DNA from: an uncultured Verrucomicrobiota bacterium | GTDB taxonomy: Bacteria; Verrucomicrobiota; Verrucomicrobiia; Limisphaerales; UBA9464 | Assembly: GCA_903907925.1 (NCBI GenBank) | Contig: CAIVQB010000047.1 | Coordinates: 17,399 to 81,398, forward strand | DNA length: 64,000 nt | Direction of reading: 5' to 3' | Shown here: positions 8,404 to 20,500 of the stretch, in pieces | Numbering within the stretch: the stretch's first letter is position 1 | Layout of the letters: each line of letters begins with the position of its first letter | The notes under the pieces: model-generated | Databases searched by the model: none | What the model saw: the letters and a program-made list of their open reading frames with translations, nothing else | What the model was told of the DNA's origin: nothing | Program-made: the position numbers and the translations under genes

Positions 8404-9147
8404 ATGAACAACATGAATCGTCTTTTCAAGTCCGGGCTGATGCTCGGCGTAGCCTTGTCCGGCACAGTCGTTTTCGCTGACGTCGTCAGCTACAGTGGCG
8501 ATCTACCAATTGGCGGAGGCGAATTTTCGATTAATAACAGCGGGAGCATCGTCCTCACTCAGTTTGATTCTTCCCTCGGCACCCTTAACTCAATTTCGTT
8601 AACCCTTTCGGGTCACATCACGACCACTCAAAGGTTTGAAAACGGAGACGATAGCGGTGGAACCGTCTTCGTGCAAAGCACAGGAACGTTCACACTTAAA
8701 CGCCCCGATACCAGTTCGCTCGTTGTAGTGCTCCCAACTATCACCCAAGGCGAAGCGGTTGGAGCTTTTGACGGTTTTAACGATTTTGCGGGTGTTTCTG
8801 GCCGTTCCTACGCTCCGGCATCGACTTCGCTGAGCAATTCGGTTCTCTACTCGGCAGGGACTACCCCGGGCACTTGGACGAGTGACGAGGCGCTTTTTAC
8901 CGGCGTCGGGACTATTTCTCTCCCTGTATCGTCCAGCGGAAATTCGAATGGCGGTGTAGGGACAACGGTTGCAAATCTTACACTCGGTGTGATTAATTTT
9001 AAGGGTGGTGCCACTGCGCAGGTTACCTACGACTACACTCCGGCCGAAGTTCCCGAAGCTTCCACCTACGGTTCCATCGGTGCCGTGGCGATCGTTGGTT
9101 TCCTCGGATACCGCCGCTCCCGCAAGGGCGCGACGACGGCTGCCTGA
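8404..9147 (+). CDS. PEP-CTERM surface protein with choice-of-anchor-E-like domain (paralogue 2)
   Basis: The product is 247 residues and closely parallels the gene at 6562: signal peptide (FKSGLMLGVALSGTVVFA), FDSSLGTLNSISLTLSG, RFENGDDSGGT, LKRPDTSSLVV, then the sorting region VPEASTYGSIGAVAIVGFLGYRRSRK. The PEP motif is VPEA rather than VPEP, a change at the second proline. The paralogue has a short insertion (TTPGTWTSDE) near residue 155. It is expected to be exported and anchored or processed by an exosortase system; no exosortase gene is in the window. An alternative start is the ATG at 8413. Confidence 0.82.
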   Translation: MNNMNRLFKSGLMLGVALSGTVVFADVVSYSGDLPIGGGEFSINNSGSIVLTQFDSSLGTLNSISLTLSGHITTTQRFENGDDSGGTVFVQSTGTFTLKRPDTSSLVVVLPTITQGEAVGAFDGFNDFAGVSGRSYAPASTSLSNSVLYSAGTTPGTWTSDEALFTGVGTISLPVSSSGNSNGGVGTTVANLTLGVINFKGGATAQVTYDYTPAEVPEASTYGSIGAVAIVGFLGYRRSRKGATTAA

Positions 9148-9178
9148 TCGGCAGTTGTTTTCCAAACAGGGTTTTAAA

Positions 9179-9210
9179 GGCCGCGTGTTTTCACGCGGCC
9201 TTTTTGTTTT
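9179..9210 (+). terminator. rho-independent terminator after PEP-CTERM paralogue 2
   Basis: Perfect GGCCGCGTG / CACGCGGCC stem with a TTTT loop (9179-9200), followed by TTTTTGTTTT. The last 18 bases (CGCGGCCTTTTTGTTTTT, 9194-9211) recur exactly at 10167-10184, beyond the transposase block. Confidence 0.88.
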
Positions 9211-9228
9211 TTGGACCGCCCTTCCGAG

Positions 9229-9515
9229 ATGGGGCGGGCCTTCAGCCCTTTCAATTGGCGAGTTGCCCGAATCCCGGGGCGTTGCCCCGGGCTGGTATGG
9301 TGCCGCGCCGTTGGCGCTCCGGAGGGACGATCCGCGCGCCGACATCCGTTCGATGATTCGCCCATTCCGAAGCGGTGTTCGGTCAACACCGCGTCGCATC
9401 CAACCCTCCTTTGGAGGCCCCCATTTCCAGGGCTGAAGGCCTGCTCCATACCAGCCTGGGGCAACGCCCCAGGTGAATGACGTCGCGAATCCCCAAGGGC
9501 TGAAGGCCCGCGCCA
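9229..9515. repeat. family A palindromic repeats upstream of the Y1 transposase
   Basis: This block repeats the same elements as the 347-bp unit: GGGCCTTCAGCCC, CCCGGGGCGTTGCCCCGGG, GCGCCGTTGGCGCTC, GGGCTGAAGGCC and CCTGGGGCAACGCCCCAGG. The internal spacer around 9360-9430 has diverged from the tandem units. It ends about 70 bp before the transposase gene. Confidence 0.8.
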
Positions 9516-9584
9516 TCTCTCCGGTCGCTGTGCTCAATCCGCTCAAGTGTCACCCGCTGAATCCATGGCTACGATGGGTCTGCC

Positions 9585-9989
9585 ATGCCGCAATCTCTCA
9601 GCCTCATCATTGTCCATCTGGTGTTCAGCACGAAGGACCGGTTTCCGTTTCTCGATGACGCGATTCGTCCGCAGTTGCACGCCTACGTCGCCACGGCGAT
9701 CCGCACAATGGGATGCGAGCATTCTCGGGTGGGTGTGGTCGGTGACCACATTCACCTGGCGATCCGGCTTGCCCGAACGATCTCGATCTCCGAGTTGGTG
9801 GAAACGATCAAGACTGCGTTATCGAAATGGGTGAAGGGGCAACGCCCGAGCTTGGGGGCATTCGGTTGGCAGCGGGGTTATGGGGTTTTCTCGGTGGCAC
9901 CCGAGGAATTGTCGACCGTTGTCGCCTACATCGATCAACAGGAGGAGCACCATCGGACGCGGACGTTTCAGGAGGAGTATCGTGAATAG
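9585..9989 (+). CDS. IS200-like / REP-associated Y1 transposase
   Basis: The product is 134 residues, the size of a single-domain Y1 (HUH) transposase. It has LIIVHLVFSTKDRFPFLDD at the N-terminus, the metal-binding HIH triad in VVGDHIHLAIRL, SISELVETIKTALSKW, FGWQRGYGVFSVAPEE, and the C-terminal YIDQQEEHHRTRTFQEEY helix carrying the likely nucleophilic tyrosine. Such enzymes cut and join single-stranded DNA at short hairpins. Family A palindromic repeats lie directly on both sides, as expected for a transposase that mobilises non-autonomous repeats. All visible motifs are intact. No TnpB or other accessory gene is present. Confidence 0.88.
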   Translation: MPQSLSLIIVHLVFSTKDRFPFLDDAIRPQLHAYVATAIRTMGCEHSRVGVVGDHIHLAIRLARTISISELVETIKTALSKWVKGQRPSLGAFGWQRGYGVFSVAPEELSTVVAYIDQQEEHHRTRTFQEEYRE

Positions 9990-10037
9990 CTCGGGCGTTA
10001 CGGGATCGGGTTCGATGAACGATACGTTTGGGATTGA

Positions 10038-10173
10038 TGGGGCGGGCCTTCAGCCCTCGAAGATTGGTACGGCGGTATTCCTGGGGCGATGCCCCAGGCT
10101 GGTATGGAGCGGGCCTTTGGCCCTAAGGATTGGTGGGAGCATTGATGTAATGGGCCTTCAGCCCTGCGCGGCC
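10038..10173. repeat. family A palindromic repeats downstream of the Y1 transposase
   Basis: The block contains GGGCCTTCAGCCC, CCTGGGGCGATGCCCCAGG, GGGCCTTTGGCCC and a second GGGCCTTCAGCCC, in the opposite order to those upstream. It ends in CGCGGCCTTTTTGTTTTT (10167-10184), an exact copy of the terminator end at 9194-9211. Confidence 0.8.
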
Positions 10174-10244
10174 TTTTTGTTTTTCCGGGTTCGAATCTCG
10201 CGTACGGTGGGCGACAGATCCGTTCGGAATTCGTCCGGAGTTTG

Positions 10245-11354
10245 ATGCGCACGCTTCACCTCTACATCGTTCGCCAGGTTTTGGCGTCCACGGCGGTCAC
10301 TGTCACGGTGTTCACGCTGGTGTTGCTGCTGGGCACGGTGCTTCGTGATCTGCTGGAGTTCGTCGCCGCGGGGCATTCCTCACCGGGATTGCTCCTCCGG
10401 GCGCTGGCGCTGTTGATCCCCTTCGTGCTGGCGTTTTCACTGCCGATTGGCCTGCTGACCGCCTCGTTGCTGGTCTTCGGCCGGTTCAGCGCCGATCAGG
10501 AACTGACCGCGATCCGCTCGGCCGGAATCAGTCTGGTGGCGGTGGCGATGCCGGTGATCCTCCTTTCGATCGGAATGAGTGTTCTCTCCGGGATCATCAC
10601 ACTCGAAGTGGCCCCGGCCTGTCGGGTTTCCTTCAAGGCCCTCCGTGACTCGGTCTTTCAACAACCCCTGACGACCCTGATTCCCGAGGGCCGTTTTTTT
10701 GATTTGGGCAACGGCCTCACGCTCTACGCCCGTGAAGTTCGTGGAACGGGATTGCGCGACGTCCAGATTTCCGGAACCACGAACCGGATCCAGGGCACCA
10801 ATACCGAGCGGATCATGAACCTCGATGTCTGGGCACCCGAGGCGGAGATCGTGGGTGGCACCAACGGCATCAAGCGCGAGCTCATCCTCCATCGGCTGCA
10901 GGGACTCTATTTGAATCCGCAGGGTTGGCAGGGATTTGTGGATGCGGAGTATCGGTACGATTTGACCCGTGTGGGCACCAGCGAACCGCATGCCCTGAAG
11001 TTCAACGAAATGACCTTCCGCCAGTTGATCCGGGAGCGTCGAATTCGTGCCGCGCAGGGGGTGGACCTCACCCCGATCAATGTTCAATTGCACCGTCAGG
11101 TGGCGTTTTCGTTCGCCTGCGTCGGGTTCACACTGGTGGGGATCCCGCTCGGCATCCGCGCTCATCGACGCGAGACGAACATCGGCGTTGGAATCGCGCT
11201 GCTGTTGCTGGTGATTTATTACTCGTTCGTCGTCCTCGGCCAGGCCATGGAGACGCGTCCGGGAATGCATCCCGAGCTGATCTTCTGGATTCCCAATTTT
11301 CTCTTCCAGGGAATCGGTGCCGCGCTGCTCTGGCGCGCCAATCGCGCGGCGTGA
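10245..11354 (+). CDS. LptF/LptG-family (YjgP/YjgQ) permease
   Basis: The product is 369 residues with the YjgP/YjgQ topology: N-terminal [12 protein letters not shown] and three hydrophobic helices to about residue 125, a periplasmic beta domain (about 130-270, including [15 protein letters not shown]), and three C-terminal helices ([23 protein letters not shown]...). The motif [15 protein letters not shown] after helix 2 is the conserved cytoplasmic segment that contacts the LptB ATPase. The family extracts lipopolysaccharide from the inner membrane. Verrucomicrobia often carry two such genes together, but only one is here, so LptF versus LptG cannot be decided. The ATG follows a CCGGAG ribosome-site-like sequence; a TTG at 10242 is an alternative. 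Confidence 0.85.
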   Translation: MRTLHLYIVRQVLASTAVTVTVFTLVLLLGTVLRDLLEFVAAGHSSPGLLLRALALLIPFVLAFSLPIGLLTASLLVFGRFSADQELTAIRSAGISLVAVAMPVILLSIGMSVLSGIITLEVAPACRVSFKALRDSVFQQPLTTLIPEGRFFDLGNGLTLYAREVRGTGLRDVQISGTTNRIQGTNTERIMNLDVWAPEAEIVGGTNGIKRELILHRLQGLYLNPQGWQGFVDAEYRYDLTRVGTSEPHALKFNEMTFRQLIRERRIRAAQGVDLTPINVQLHRQVAFSFACVGFTLVGIPLGIRAHRRETNIGVGIALLLLVIYYSFVVLGQAMETRPGMHPELIFWIPNFLFQGIGAALLWRANRAA

Positions 11355-11387
11355 TCAGCGCATGCGGAAGCACAAGTCCTCCCGATT

Positions 11388-11485
11388 TTCAGGGCCAAAG
11401 GCCCGCACCATACCAACCTGAGGCATCGCCTCAGGACCGGCGTCGGAACGTCCTTCTGAGGCCTGAAGGCCCGCTCCATTCCCGA
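11388..11485. repeat. family A palindromic repeats between the permease and the giant gene
   Basis: CAGGGCCAAAGGCCCGCACC, CCTGAGGCATCGCCTCAGG and GGCCTGAAGGCCC lie between two convergently oriented genes. The middle palindrome is a compensated variant (GAGGC/GCCTC instead of GGGGC/GCCCC), which suggests that stem pairing is conserved. Confidence 0.75.
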
Positions 11486-11508
11486 TTTCGGATTCCACCA
11501 ACGGGCTC

Positions 11509-14500
11509 TTACGGCAACACGATGCGATAGAACCGCACGGGGCTGGTGGTGATGTGGTCCTGATACCTGCCATTCGCGGTGGTGGCGGTCACTTCGGTCA
11601 ACAACTGCCAGGAGCCGGTGAGGGTGTCGCGGTATTCGACCCGGTATTTGGATCCCACTTCCGCCGGCCATCCAATTTCAACCAGGTCGGGGCTGATCAC
11701 CGTGGCGTTGATCGCGAAGGCGTCGGACACGACCACCTGGATCGCGACCGTTGTTTCGTCCGAGAGCGGTGGAAGGCCGTCGTCGGTCGCACGGACGCGC
11801 AACGAGATGAGACCCACCTGAGCCGTGGTGGGAACCCAATGGAAACGTCCGGTGGCGGCGTCGAGTGTGGCTCCGGCGATGGGCGTTACCAGGGCGTAGC
11901 TGAGGGATTGACCAGCGTCGGGATCAGTGCCGGTGAACTGCAGATCGACCGGGATTCCGACCGTGGCGGTACGATCGGAGAGATGATTCAGAGTCGGGCG
12001 ATGGTTGCCGGTGAGCAGACTGTTCGAGCCGCCGGGGGTCGCGGTGGCGAGGATTCCGGACGCCAGCGGGAAGTCATTGGGATCACGTCCAAACGACTGA
12101 TTCGGAGTGGTGCCGGAGTAATCCAGATAATCCACCACGACGGGCTGGCCGAGTTGAGTCCGGCTGAGGGCGACGCTGCCCTGGCCCGGGGTCAATCGGA
12201 ACCGGGTGTGGAGTTCGCCCGATGACGAATCGCCAGGATTGCCGTCGGCGAACAGAACCATGTACTGGCCGGCCGGAAGGATGGTTCCGGTTGGGAAGGC
12301 CCAATCCGACAGGTTAGTGTAGGTCGACGACAGGAACCAGCCATCCAGCGACACCGGGACGGCACCCGTGTTGACCAGTTCGATCCACGGTCCCTGGCGG
12401 CCTTTTGCATCGGCGATGCCGCTGGTGTTGTCCGGCAGGATTTCGCTGATCCACACCGGTGGGAACTCGGGCAGGGCGACGGCGGTGCTGTTGGTGGTTC
12501 CCGGAGTGAACCGGGCGATGGGCGTGGTCAGGGGCTTGAGATCGACCGTGGCCTTGATCGGTGCGGCGGCACCGATGGCACCCGACAGACGCAGCGTCAG
12601 GGTCCCGCCGTTGGTGTTGGGAAGATACCAGTAGCTCAACGTGTAGGTGGCATCGGTGGTCAGGGGATTCGATGCGGAGTTGTCCTGGAAGATCGACGAG
12701 GCGCGGGTGGATCCGATGGCGGTCGAGATCACGTGCAAGGCGTTCTTGCCGGAATGTTCAACCGTGGAGACCAGCGCCGAAGTTTTCAGATTGTCGGAGA
12801 CGGTCCATGGACCCGGGAAGCCGGATTCGAAATCTCCGTCGGGAATCAGATTGGTGCCGGCATCGGGATCGGTGCCGGCCACCAGGCGGACGTCATCGAT
12901 GTAGGCTTCGCCGATGTTTTCCAGGTAAAGATAAAGCACCGAACTCGTCGCCTTACCGGTGACGACCGCCCGTTGCCACGTGGAACCGGACGCGTTGCCG
13001 CCCGCGGCCCAGTTGCCGACGCGGGAAGCGTCGCGTGTGGCGTCCAGCACCTGAAGCGCGGCCCCGGAATCAGCGGCGGCGGGCCAGGGCAGGGTCGATC
13101 GGAAGAAGAGTTCCGTCAGCGCGCGGGACGAACCGGGGGTCGAGACATCGTAGATTCCCAGCCGGGTCCCGGTGGGGTCCAGTGCGCCGGTCCAATCTCC
13201 CATCACCGGCAGACCGGTTCCGTAGGTGCTCAGGAACACGGATTTGTTTTCGGCCACCACGATGAACTTCCCGGGTTTGAGGGATGTTCCGGCGGGGAAG
13301 ATGAAATCCATTCCCGCTCCAGACAGGTGCAGACCGGAGAGGGGTTGGGCGGTGATCGCCGAAGGATTGAAGAGTTCCACGTAGCCGGCACCGGGAGTGG
13401 CCGGGTGATACATGATCTCGTTGATCACGGCATGGAACCGGGGCTGGGTGATGACAGTGAACGTCCCGGACTGGCTCAGGGTGCCGGGTCCGTCGTCGGT
13501 GACCTGGATGGTGATGCGGTTGGTGGTTGCGCCGGAATCAGGCGGAGTCTGCCAGGTGAAGTCGCCGGAAACGGAATCAATGCTGGCACCGGCCGGGGCA
13601 CCCGCGCCGAGGCTGTAAGTCAAATGCTGCGCAGGGATGTCGAGATCGCTCGCGGTGGCGGTGAAGGCGATCGTCGCGCCTTCCTGCACCACGAAGTCCT
13701 TCAAGGCACCGAGAATGGGAGGCTGATTCACCTCGTTGACCGTGATCGAGAAGCTTTGAACTGCGGACAGGTGATCGGCGTTGTTCTCGGTGGCCCGGGC
13801 GATGATGATGTAGATTCCCGGGCCCTGGGCTTCGGTGGGTGTCCAGGTGAGCACGCCGGTGTTGGCGTCGACTGCGATGCCGTCGGGAAGATTCCCCTCC
13901 AGTGAATAACGAATGGTCGCCGGTGGCGAATCCGGGTCGGCCGCCGACAGTGTAAACTGCAGGAGATGTCCCTCGTCGATGGATTGGGGCGGGATCAGTG
14001 TGAGGCTCGGCGGATTGTTCACCTCGCGGACCGCGAGAGTGAAGGTCCGCGAATCGCTGAGCGGCGGGACGCCGTTGTCGGTCACCCGCACCGTGACCGA
14101 ATAGCCGCCCGGTCCCTGAGCTTCGGTGGGTGTCCACGAAAACAGGCCGGTCGTCGGGTCAATGGCAGTGCCGGTCGGCGCGCCGGGATCGAGGCTGAAG
14201 GTCAATCCATTGGCCGGTCGATCGGGATCGGAAGCCACGGCGGTGAAGGTGAACAGGACGCCTTCATCGATCGACACGTCGGTGATCGGTTCGAGATGCG
14301 GCGGCAGGTTGGATTCGGTCACCGTCACCGGCACGCGCAGGGTCGAAACCCGCCGCGGAATTCCGTTGTCCGCCACGGTGAACGTCAGCAGGTAGCCTCC
14401 GGGACCCTGTTCCTCGGTCGGCGTCCAGGTGAAGACACCGGTGGCGGGATCAATGAAGGTCCCGGCCGGAGCGCCTGCTGCCAGCCCGAAGGTGAGGATC

Positions 14501-17500
14501 TGTCCGGCGTCGGGATCGGTGGCCTTGACAGTGAAGGTGAGCGGGGTTTGTTCGATCACGGTTTGTCCAGTGATCGCGGTGATGATCGGCGGACGATTGC
14601 CGCCGACCACGGAATTGGCGGCGTCCGGCGACGGCGGTTGCAGGGGGGTCAACGGACCGTCGGCACCGTCGGGGATGCGGCCGATGCTGACGTCATTGGT
14701 CTGGACCTCCCATGTCACGCTGTCGACGAGGGCGGCGTCCGGCCCAAACAGTGCGAGTTCTCCGCCGGTCTTGCTGAGCTTGAAGTTGGTGTGCAGGTCG
14801 ATCGCCGGAATGGTGTTGGATTTCGATGACTTGTCGGCCCAGACGAGGAGGAAGGTTCCCGGTTGGAGGATGAATCCCGGCGGAATGGTGAACTGGCCCG
14901 GATCCGTGACGTCGCGGGTTAGGGTGTAGCCGGTCAGGTCCACCGAATTGGTCCCGCCATTGTAAAGTTCGAACCAATCCTCGAATTTCCCGGTGGCCGG
15001 ATCGCTGATCGTTGAGGTGTTGGAGGCCATGAGTTCGTTGATCGACACCAGAATCTGCGGGAAGGTCGAGTCATTCGGCGCTCCGGGTGTCACGTGGAAC
15101 AACGAGCGGCGGACACGGGGTTCGCCGTCGGGAACACAACCGTAGCTGCGTCCCTGCGGAACCTGGCTGTAATCGATGTAGTCGAGGACGGCGGTGGTAT
15201 CCGTGGTGCGGGCGAGGGCGATCGAGCCGGTGGATGGACTGAGCCGGAAGCTCGCATGCAATTCGGTCGCGGTGGTTTGACCGGGCTGGCCATCGGCCCA
15301 GACCACCAGGAATTGTCCGGGCGCCAGCGACGTGCCGGCGGGGAACGGCCACCGGGTCAGGTCGTCGTAGCTGTTTGAAAGCGAGAACCCGTCCAGGCTG
15401 ACCGCGGTGGTCCCGGCGTTGTAGAGCTCGATGTAGGGATCGTGTTCGCCGGCGTTGTCGACCGGGCCGCCGACATTCTCCGGCAGGACTTCATTGATCC
15501 ACAGGGCGGGGAACGGTGTCAGCGCGGCGCGGACTCCGTTGATGCGTCCCGGCGTCACCCGACTGGCGGAGGCGGGGTCGGGGGTCGCCCAGTTTCCAAC
15601 GCGCCAGGAACCCTGGGTGGGATCGATCAACTGGAGCGACGGGCCCGAACCGTTGGCATTGGTCGGCCACGGCGGACGGCTGAGGTAACGGACGTCGGAG
15701 ATGATCAGATCGTTTGTTCCGCCCAGACCGGCGGGCACGACGAGCTTCAGATGTTCGCCGTTGTTGTCGAGTGACCCGGTGAATTCGCCGGCGACGGAGA
15801 TGGTGGAGCCATACGCGGCGGCGAAGGCGGCGCGGTTTTTGGCGAAGACCAGATACCCGTTGGGTTGGATGAGCGTGCCGTCCGCGAGGGTGTAGCTGAT
15901 GCCCTGGAACTTGACGCCCGACAGATCAAACGCCGTGGTGGTCGAGCGATTGAACAGCTCGATGAATGAGGCGTTGGGTTCGATCGGGTTGTAGTGGATT
16001 TCGTTGATGACCACGAAGTCCTTCGCCTGCGGGATGGCACCTGCGTAGGACACGTTGATCTGCTGCTGGAACCCCGGGATCGGGTTCCCGTTCTTGTCGA
16101 GTCCGGTCAGGCGGATGAGGTTCTTTGCGGCCGACAGCGGGACGGTGACCGAAAACGTGCTCTGGTCGGACCAGGTCACCGGATAGGGAGTGTCATTGAC
16201 CGCGATTCCAACGATCGAGAAGGGAGCGGTGCCCCGCAAGGTGGTGGTCGCCGTGGGTGACGCGAAATCCGCACCATTGTTGCTGGTGATGGCGAACAGG
16301 GGCGCATCGGCGCTGAGCAACTGGCTGGAGATGTAGGTCCGCCGCTGGTTCATGTAGGCGATGGCTGGTGCCGGACTGGAGAGGCCGCCGACGGCATTTC
16401 GCGCGAGTGCCGTCTGGCGGGCGGTGAAGACCGGAGTGAAATTCTCCGGCTGCAGCGGTCCGTTGGCGGCGTCTCGGTAGGCGCGCCACATCATTCGGCG
16501 AATGGCCGGCACGGTAAACCAGCGGTTGATCACCGGATCCTGCCCGGAGTTCATGAGGCCATCGTTGGCCGCGTTGCCGAGGCCGAGGGTGAAGTCGATA
16601 TCCCACGGCATGAGCACCCATGGACCGGCATCCTGCTTCAGGATGTACATGTTCTGACCCTCGCTAAACGTCCACGAATCCCAGTTTCCGAGAACCCGGT
16701 GATAGGCGAATACCCGCATCCATTCCTCGACATCGGCAACGGCCAGGAGGTTGGGAACGAAATTGGTGGAGGTGTCATTGGCGACCCCGACCAGGTTGAA
16801 GAGGTTGGTGTAGTTGTTCGCCGTGCCCCCAATCGTCCGGGTCTGCCAGTTCCAACGGTACCGCGCCAGTTTCTTGGCACCGCCGGTGGTCCGGAAATTC
16901 TCCAGGGTGGCACTCGTATTGTTGAAGGAGATATTGTCATCCTGGAAACTGAACCAGATCGCGATCTTGTAGAGATCACCCACGCCACTGTTGGGGAACC
17001 AACTTTTGGCATAGGACCCGCCCGGCGCTTCCTCGTCCTGGGTCAGGTTGTTGAACTGGCCGCCATTGCGGTAGAGTTGCATGTAGTGCGAATGCAGGTA
17101 CGGAATCTGCATCTGCTTTCCGATCCAGGCGCAGACGACATTGCGGAGACCGGTCTCCTCGGTGCCGCCATTTCCTGTGGCCCGGAACACGCGGTCCGTC
17201 GTCCCCAGCAGGGGCTCATCGTCTGGTCCCGTGATGGCGAAGCTCCCGGCGCCGTTGTGGAATGGACTGCCCTTGTCGCGGAACCCGACGTTGTACATTA
17301 CGCGGTGATTGCCGTAGACCAGCGTGGCATCGCGATAGGTGTTGTTGAGCGCGTTGCGCCGTTGGTTTTCCGACGCTTGGGAACTCCACAAGTGATAATG
17401 AGCAAAGCTGCCGACCGGTGGCGAATCATCCCAGCGGATGTAACATTCCGGATGGGGCAGACCCACCGGCACCATGTTGTCGGACGGAAATGTGCCGGTG

Positions 17501-20500
17501 GCTGGCGTCGCCGCCGCGTCGGTGGCGACGACCTGAAATCCGATCAGCGTGCCACTACCCCGTCCAACCAGCGTGCCCGAGTAAATTCCGTCACCGGCGA
17601 CCGCGTCGCCGCCAGTGCCGTCGTCACGCAGGATGAGTTCCGTCAGTGCCGTCGCCGGATCAATTCGATACCGCACCGCGACTTTTGAGATGCCATCGGG
17701 ATCGGAAACGCGGCAGGAGACCACGACCGGTTCGCTGGCCCGTGGTAATGCGGGTGAATGGTGTACCGCATAGACGGCCGGACCGGCGTTGTCGACCCGG
17801 CGGCTGTTGACCTGGCCCGGGGTTCCAAGACGGGTGGGTACCGCCAGTCGTACCGGCAGCTCAATGCCATTGCCGCGAATGCGGAGCAGAATCTCCGGCC
17901 AGCCCGCGACCCAGCGGGCGCTGCCCGAGAGGGTGAGGGTGTTGTTGTTGCCAACGGTCACAAGCAATGGCGTGCGGACGCTGTTGATGCCGGTGTCGCC
18001 ATGGCTCTGGGCACGGAGATGAAGACAATTGGCTCCGGTGGCGGCTCCGGTGGAGTCGATGGTCGACAGACTGTGGTCACCGGAGAACAGCCAGCCGGTG
18101 TTTCCCAATTCGAATCCGCCGTTGGCGAGGAGGTTGGTCGAACCCGGGCGGGTGACCGAAAGGTCGTCCACCAGGCATTCGCCGAGTCCCTGGAGCAGGA
18201 CGTAGAATCGGTTGAAAGGAACGCCGGTATCGGCGTTGTCCAACACCCCGGTGTAGGTGAACGGAGTCCATTGACCCTTGGCAGTTTCGTCGGAGTCGGC
18301 CCAGCTCGAGGGCTGGAGCGGATCCGCCCGCGGATCGATCAATTCCAGACTGGAACCGCCCCCGTCGGCGTACTTGCCCCAGCGTCCGCCGGTGGAATAG
18401 GTCACCTCGAATACCACGGGATGAAGGATGTTGTTTTGAAGATCGCCGAGGGCGTTGGTGAAGGTGAGGGGGTCCGCACCGGCGAGAGCCAGCCTGCCGC
18501 CGCCGGGAAGGGTCTTTGAAAAACCTCCAACCGTGTTGGCCGGATTGAGCTGCGGATAGTTGGCCAGGAGGTGGTCACGGTTGCGCGCCACCACGAGAAA
18601 ACCGCCGGCGGGAATCACAGTGCCGGTGGGAATCTTGAAGTCGATGCCGTCGACAATCCGCCAGCCCTGCAGGTCGACGGGGTTCGCCGAACGATTGTGA
18701 AGCTCGATGTATTGATCATCGGGATCGCCGGAGATCGGCGCGTACATGATTTCATTGATGACCACATCCTCAACCCGCCAGGTCGCGTTCGGTGCCCCGG
18801 GGGTCGTTTGCGACAGGCGGCGCACTGTGGGGGACCCGTCCGGCGAACGTCCGGTGGATACGTCGGTCTGTTGGGCGTCAAACCGGAGGGCGTCGATCAC
18901 CCGGGTGTTGTTGGGATTCACGAAGTACAACGTTCCGCCCGTCGGATCCGGGCTGAAGCCCAGTTGGGCGCTGGTGAACTGCAGATATCCCCGCGCGGGA
19001 ATCGAGGTGCCGGCCGGAATTCGGAAGCGTCCAATCACCGGACTGTCGGAGATCTGACAGCCGTCGAGATCCACGGGAACGGCGTTCGGATTGTACAGTT
19101 CGACAAAGGCATCGGCCGGATGCGAGGGATGAGCGAGAAACTCATTCAGGACCACGCCGCGCTGGGGAAACGGCAGGACTGCATCGAGGCGGCCCGGCGA
19201 TCCGCCGATGAGTTCGCTGGATTCCCAGGCCCGGGCATCGTCTTCACCATAGCTGGCGTGAGTGAGGATCAACGAATGGCCGGCACCGTCGGGAGCGACC
19301 GGCCAGGGTGCCGTCGATCCATAGGTCATCTTCAACTTCACCGCGCCGAACGTGTCGCTGAGAAGCAGGGTGTCGCCGGAATTGTTGAGGGATCCTGTGA
19401 ACGGCCCGACGACGTTGGTGATGCTGTACACGCGTTGGAGCGCGGCGGGTTCCTTGGCGATGACCAGAACGCCCGCAGATGGCAGCACGGTTCCGGCTGG
19501 GAACGTGAAATCGATCCCGCCACCGATCTTCCAGCCGGAGATGTCCTCAAAAATGGAGTCGGCATTGTAGATCTCGATGTACTCCAGGTCGTTGGTGACG
19601 CCGGCCGGCGGCCGCGGATGGTACATGATTTCGGAAAAGACCAGGCCCGTCCGCCGGCTGGTGGGGCCGATGGGTTCACGATCGGTGGGCAGGGTGCTGG
19701 TGCCGAAGTTCACCGTGGTCCCGTAGTCGCTGAATTGCGCCATCGAGCCGCCGGTGGTGATGCCACTGCCGAGTGCCAGACCGAGATAGATCGAGGTCGG
19801 CAGCGGAACGGTGGTGGAGCCGATTTGATACCAGCCGATGCCGTCCTGACTGGCGTAGCCGGTAAATGTGGTTCCGACCCGCCGGAGTCGCAGCCAGGTT
19901 TGCGGATAGTTGACCGGATACCTGCCGACGGTGGTGGTCGGCTGTCCGGCAGACGGCCGATATTGAAAGGTGCAGCCCACCTGACCCGAGGCAGCCAGTG
20001 TCGCTGCAAACATCGAATTGGTGCCCAGATCGGCCCGGGCCATCAATCCCGCCGCACTGAACGGATCGACGATCCCCAAGTCCGCAATCCGGACCTGCAC
20101 GTCGAAATTCCCACTGCGTTTTTCCCAGGCGAGTTCGAAGCGATCGGCCGTTCCGCCGACGTTGCCGGTTCCGCCGGTTAGATTGAAGGAACCCGGACCG
20201 ATCCGTTGCAGGGTCGAGGGACTGGCACCGATGCCTTGCGCGACGAGCTCGAGGGCGAGAAAGGAGGTGGTACTGCCAGCGGCGATGGGATTGGGCGTGC
20301 GTGCCGTGTCGAGAATGCCGCTGACCGTCACGGTGTAGTTGGTGCCGGGAGTCAGGGTGGTGGTGGAAAGGATCACCGTCGATGGATTCGAACCCGGTGC
20401 CACGGCATTGACCGCCACGCCCGGGGCGATCTGAAAATGGGTGGCAATTCCCGCCGAGGCGGCATCGATGGGTTCGCTGAACGTCAACTGTACGCTGGTC

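Noticed and set aside
12733..13905. A 390-residue plus-strand ORF, and others of up to 536 residues (18571-20181), opposite the giant gene
   Set aside because: They are antisense by-products of the high-GC, repeat-rich coding strand: glycine/arginine-rich, without motifs, and fully inside the well-supported reverse gene.
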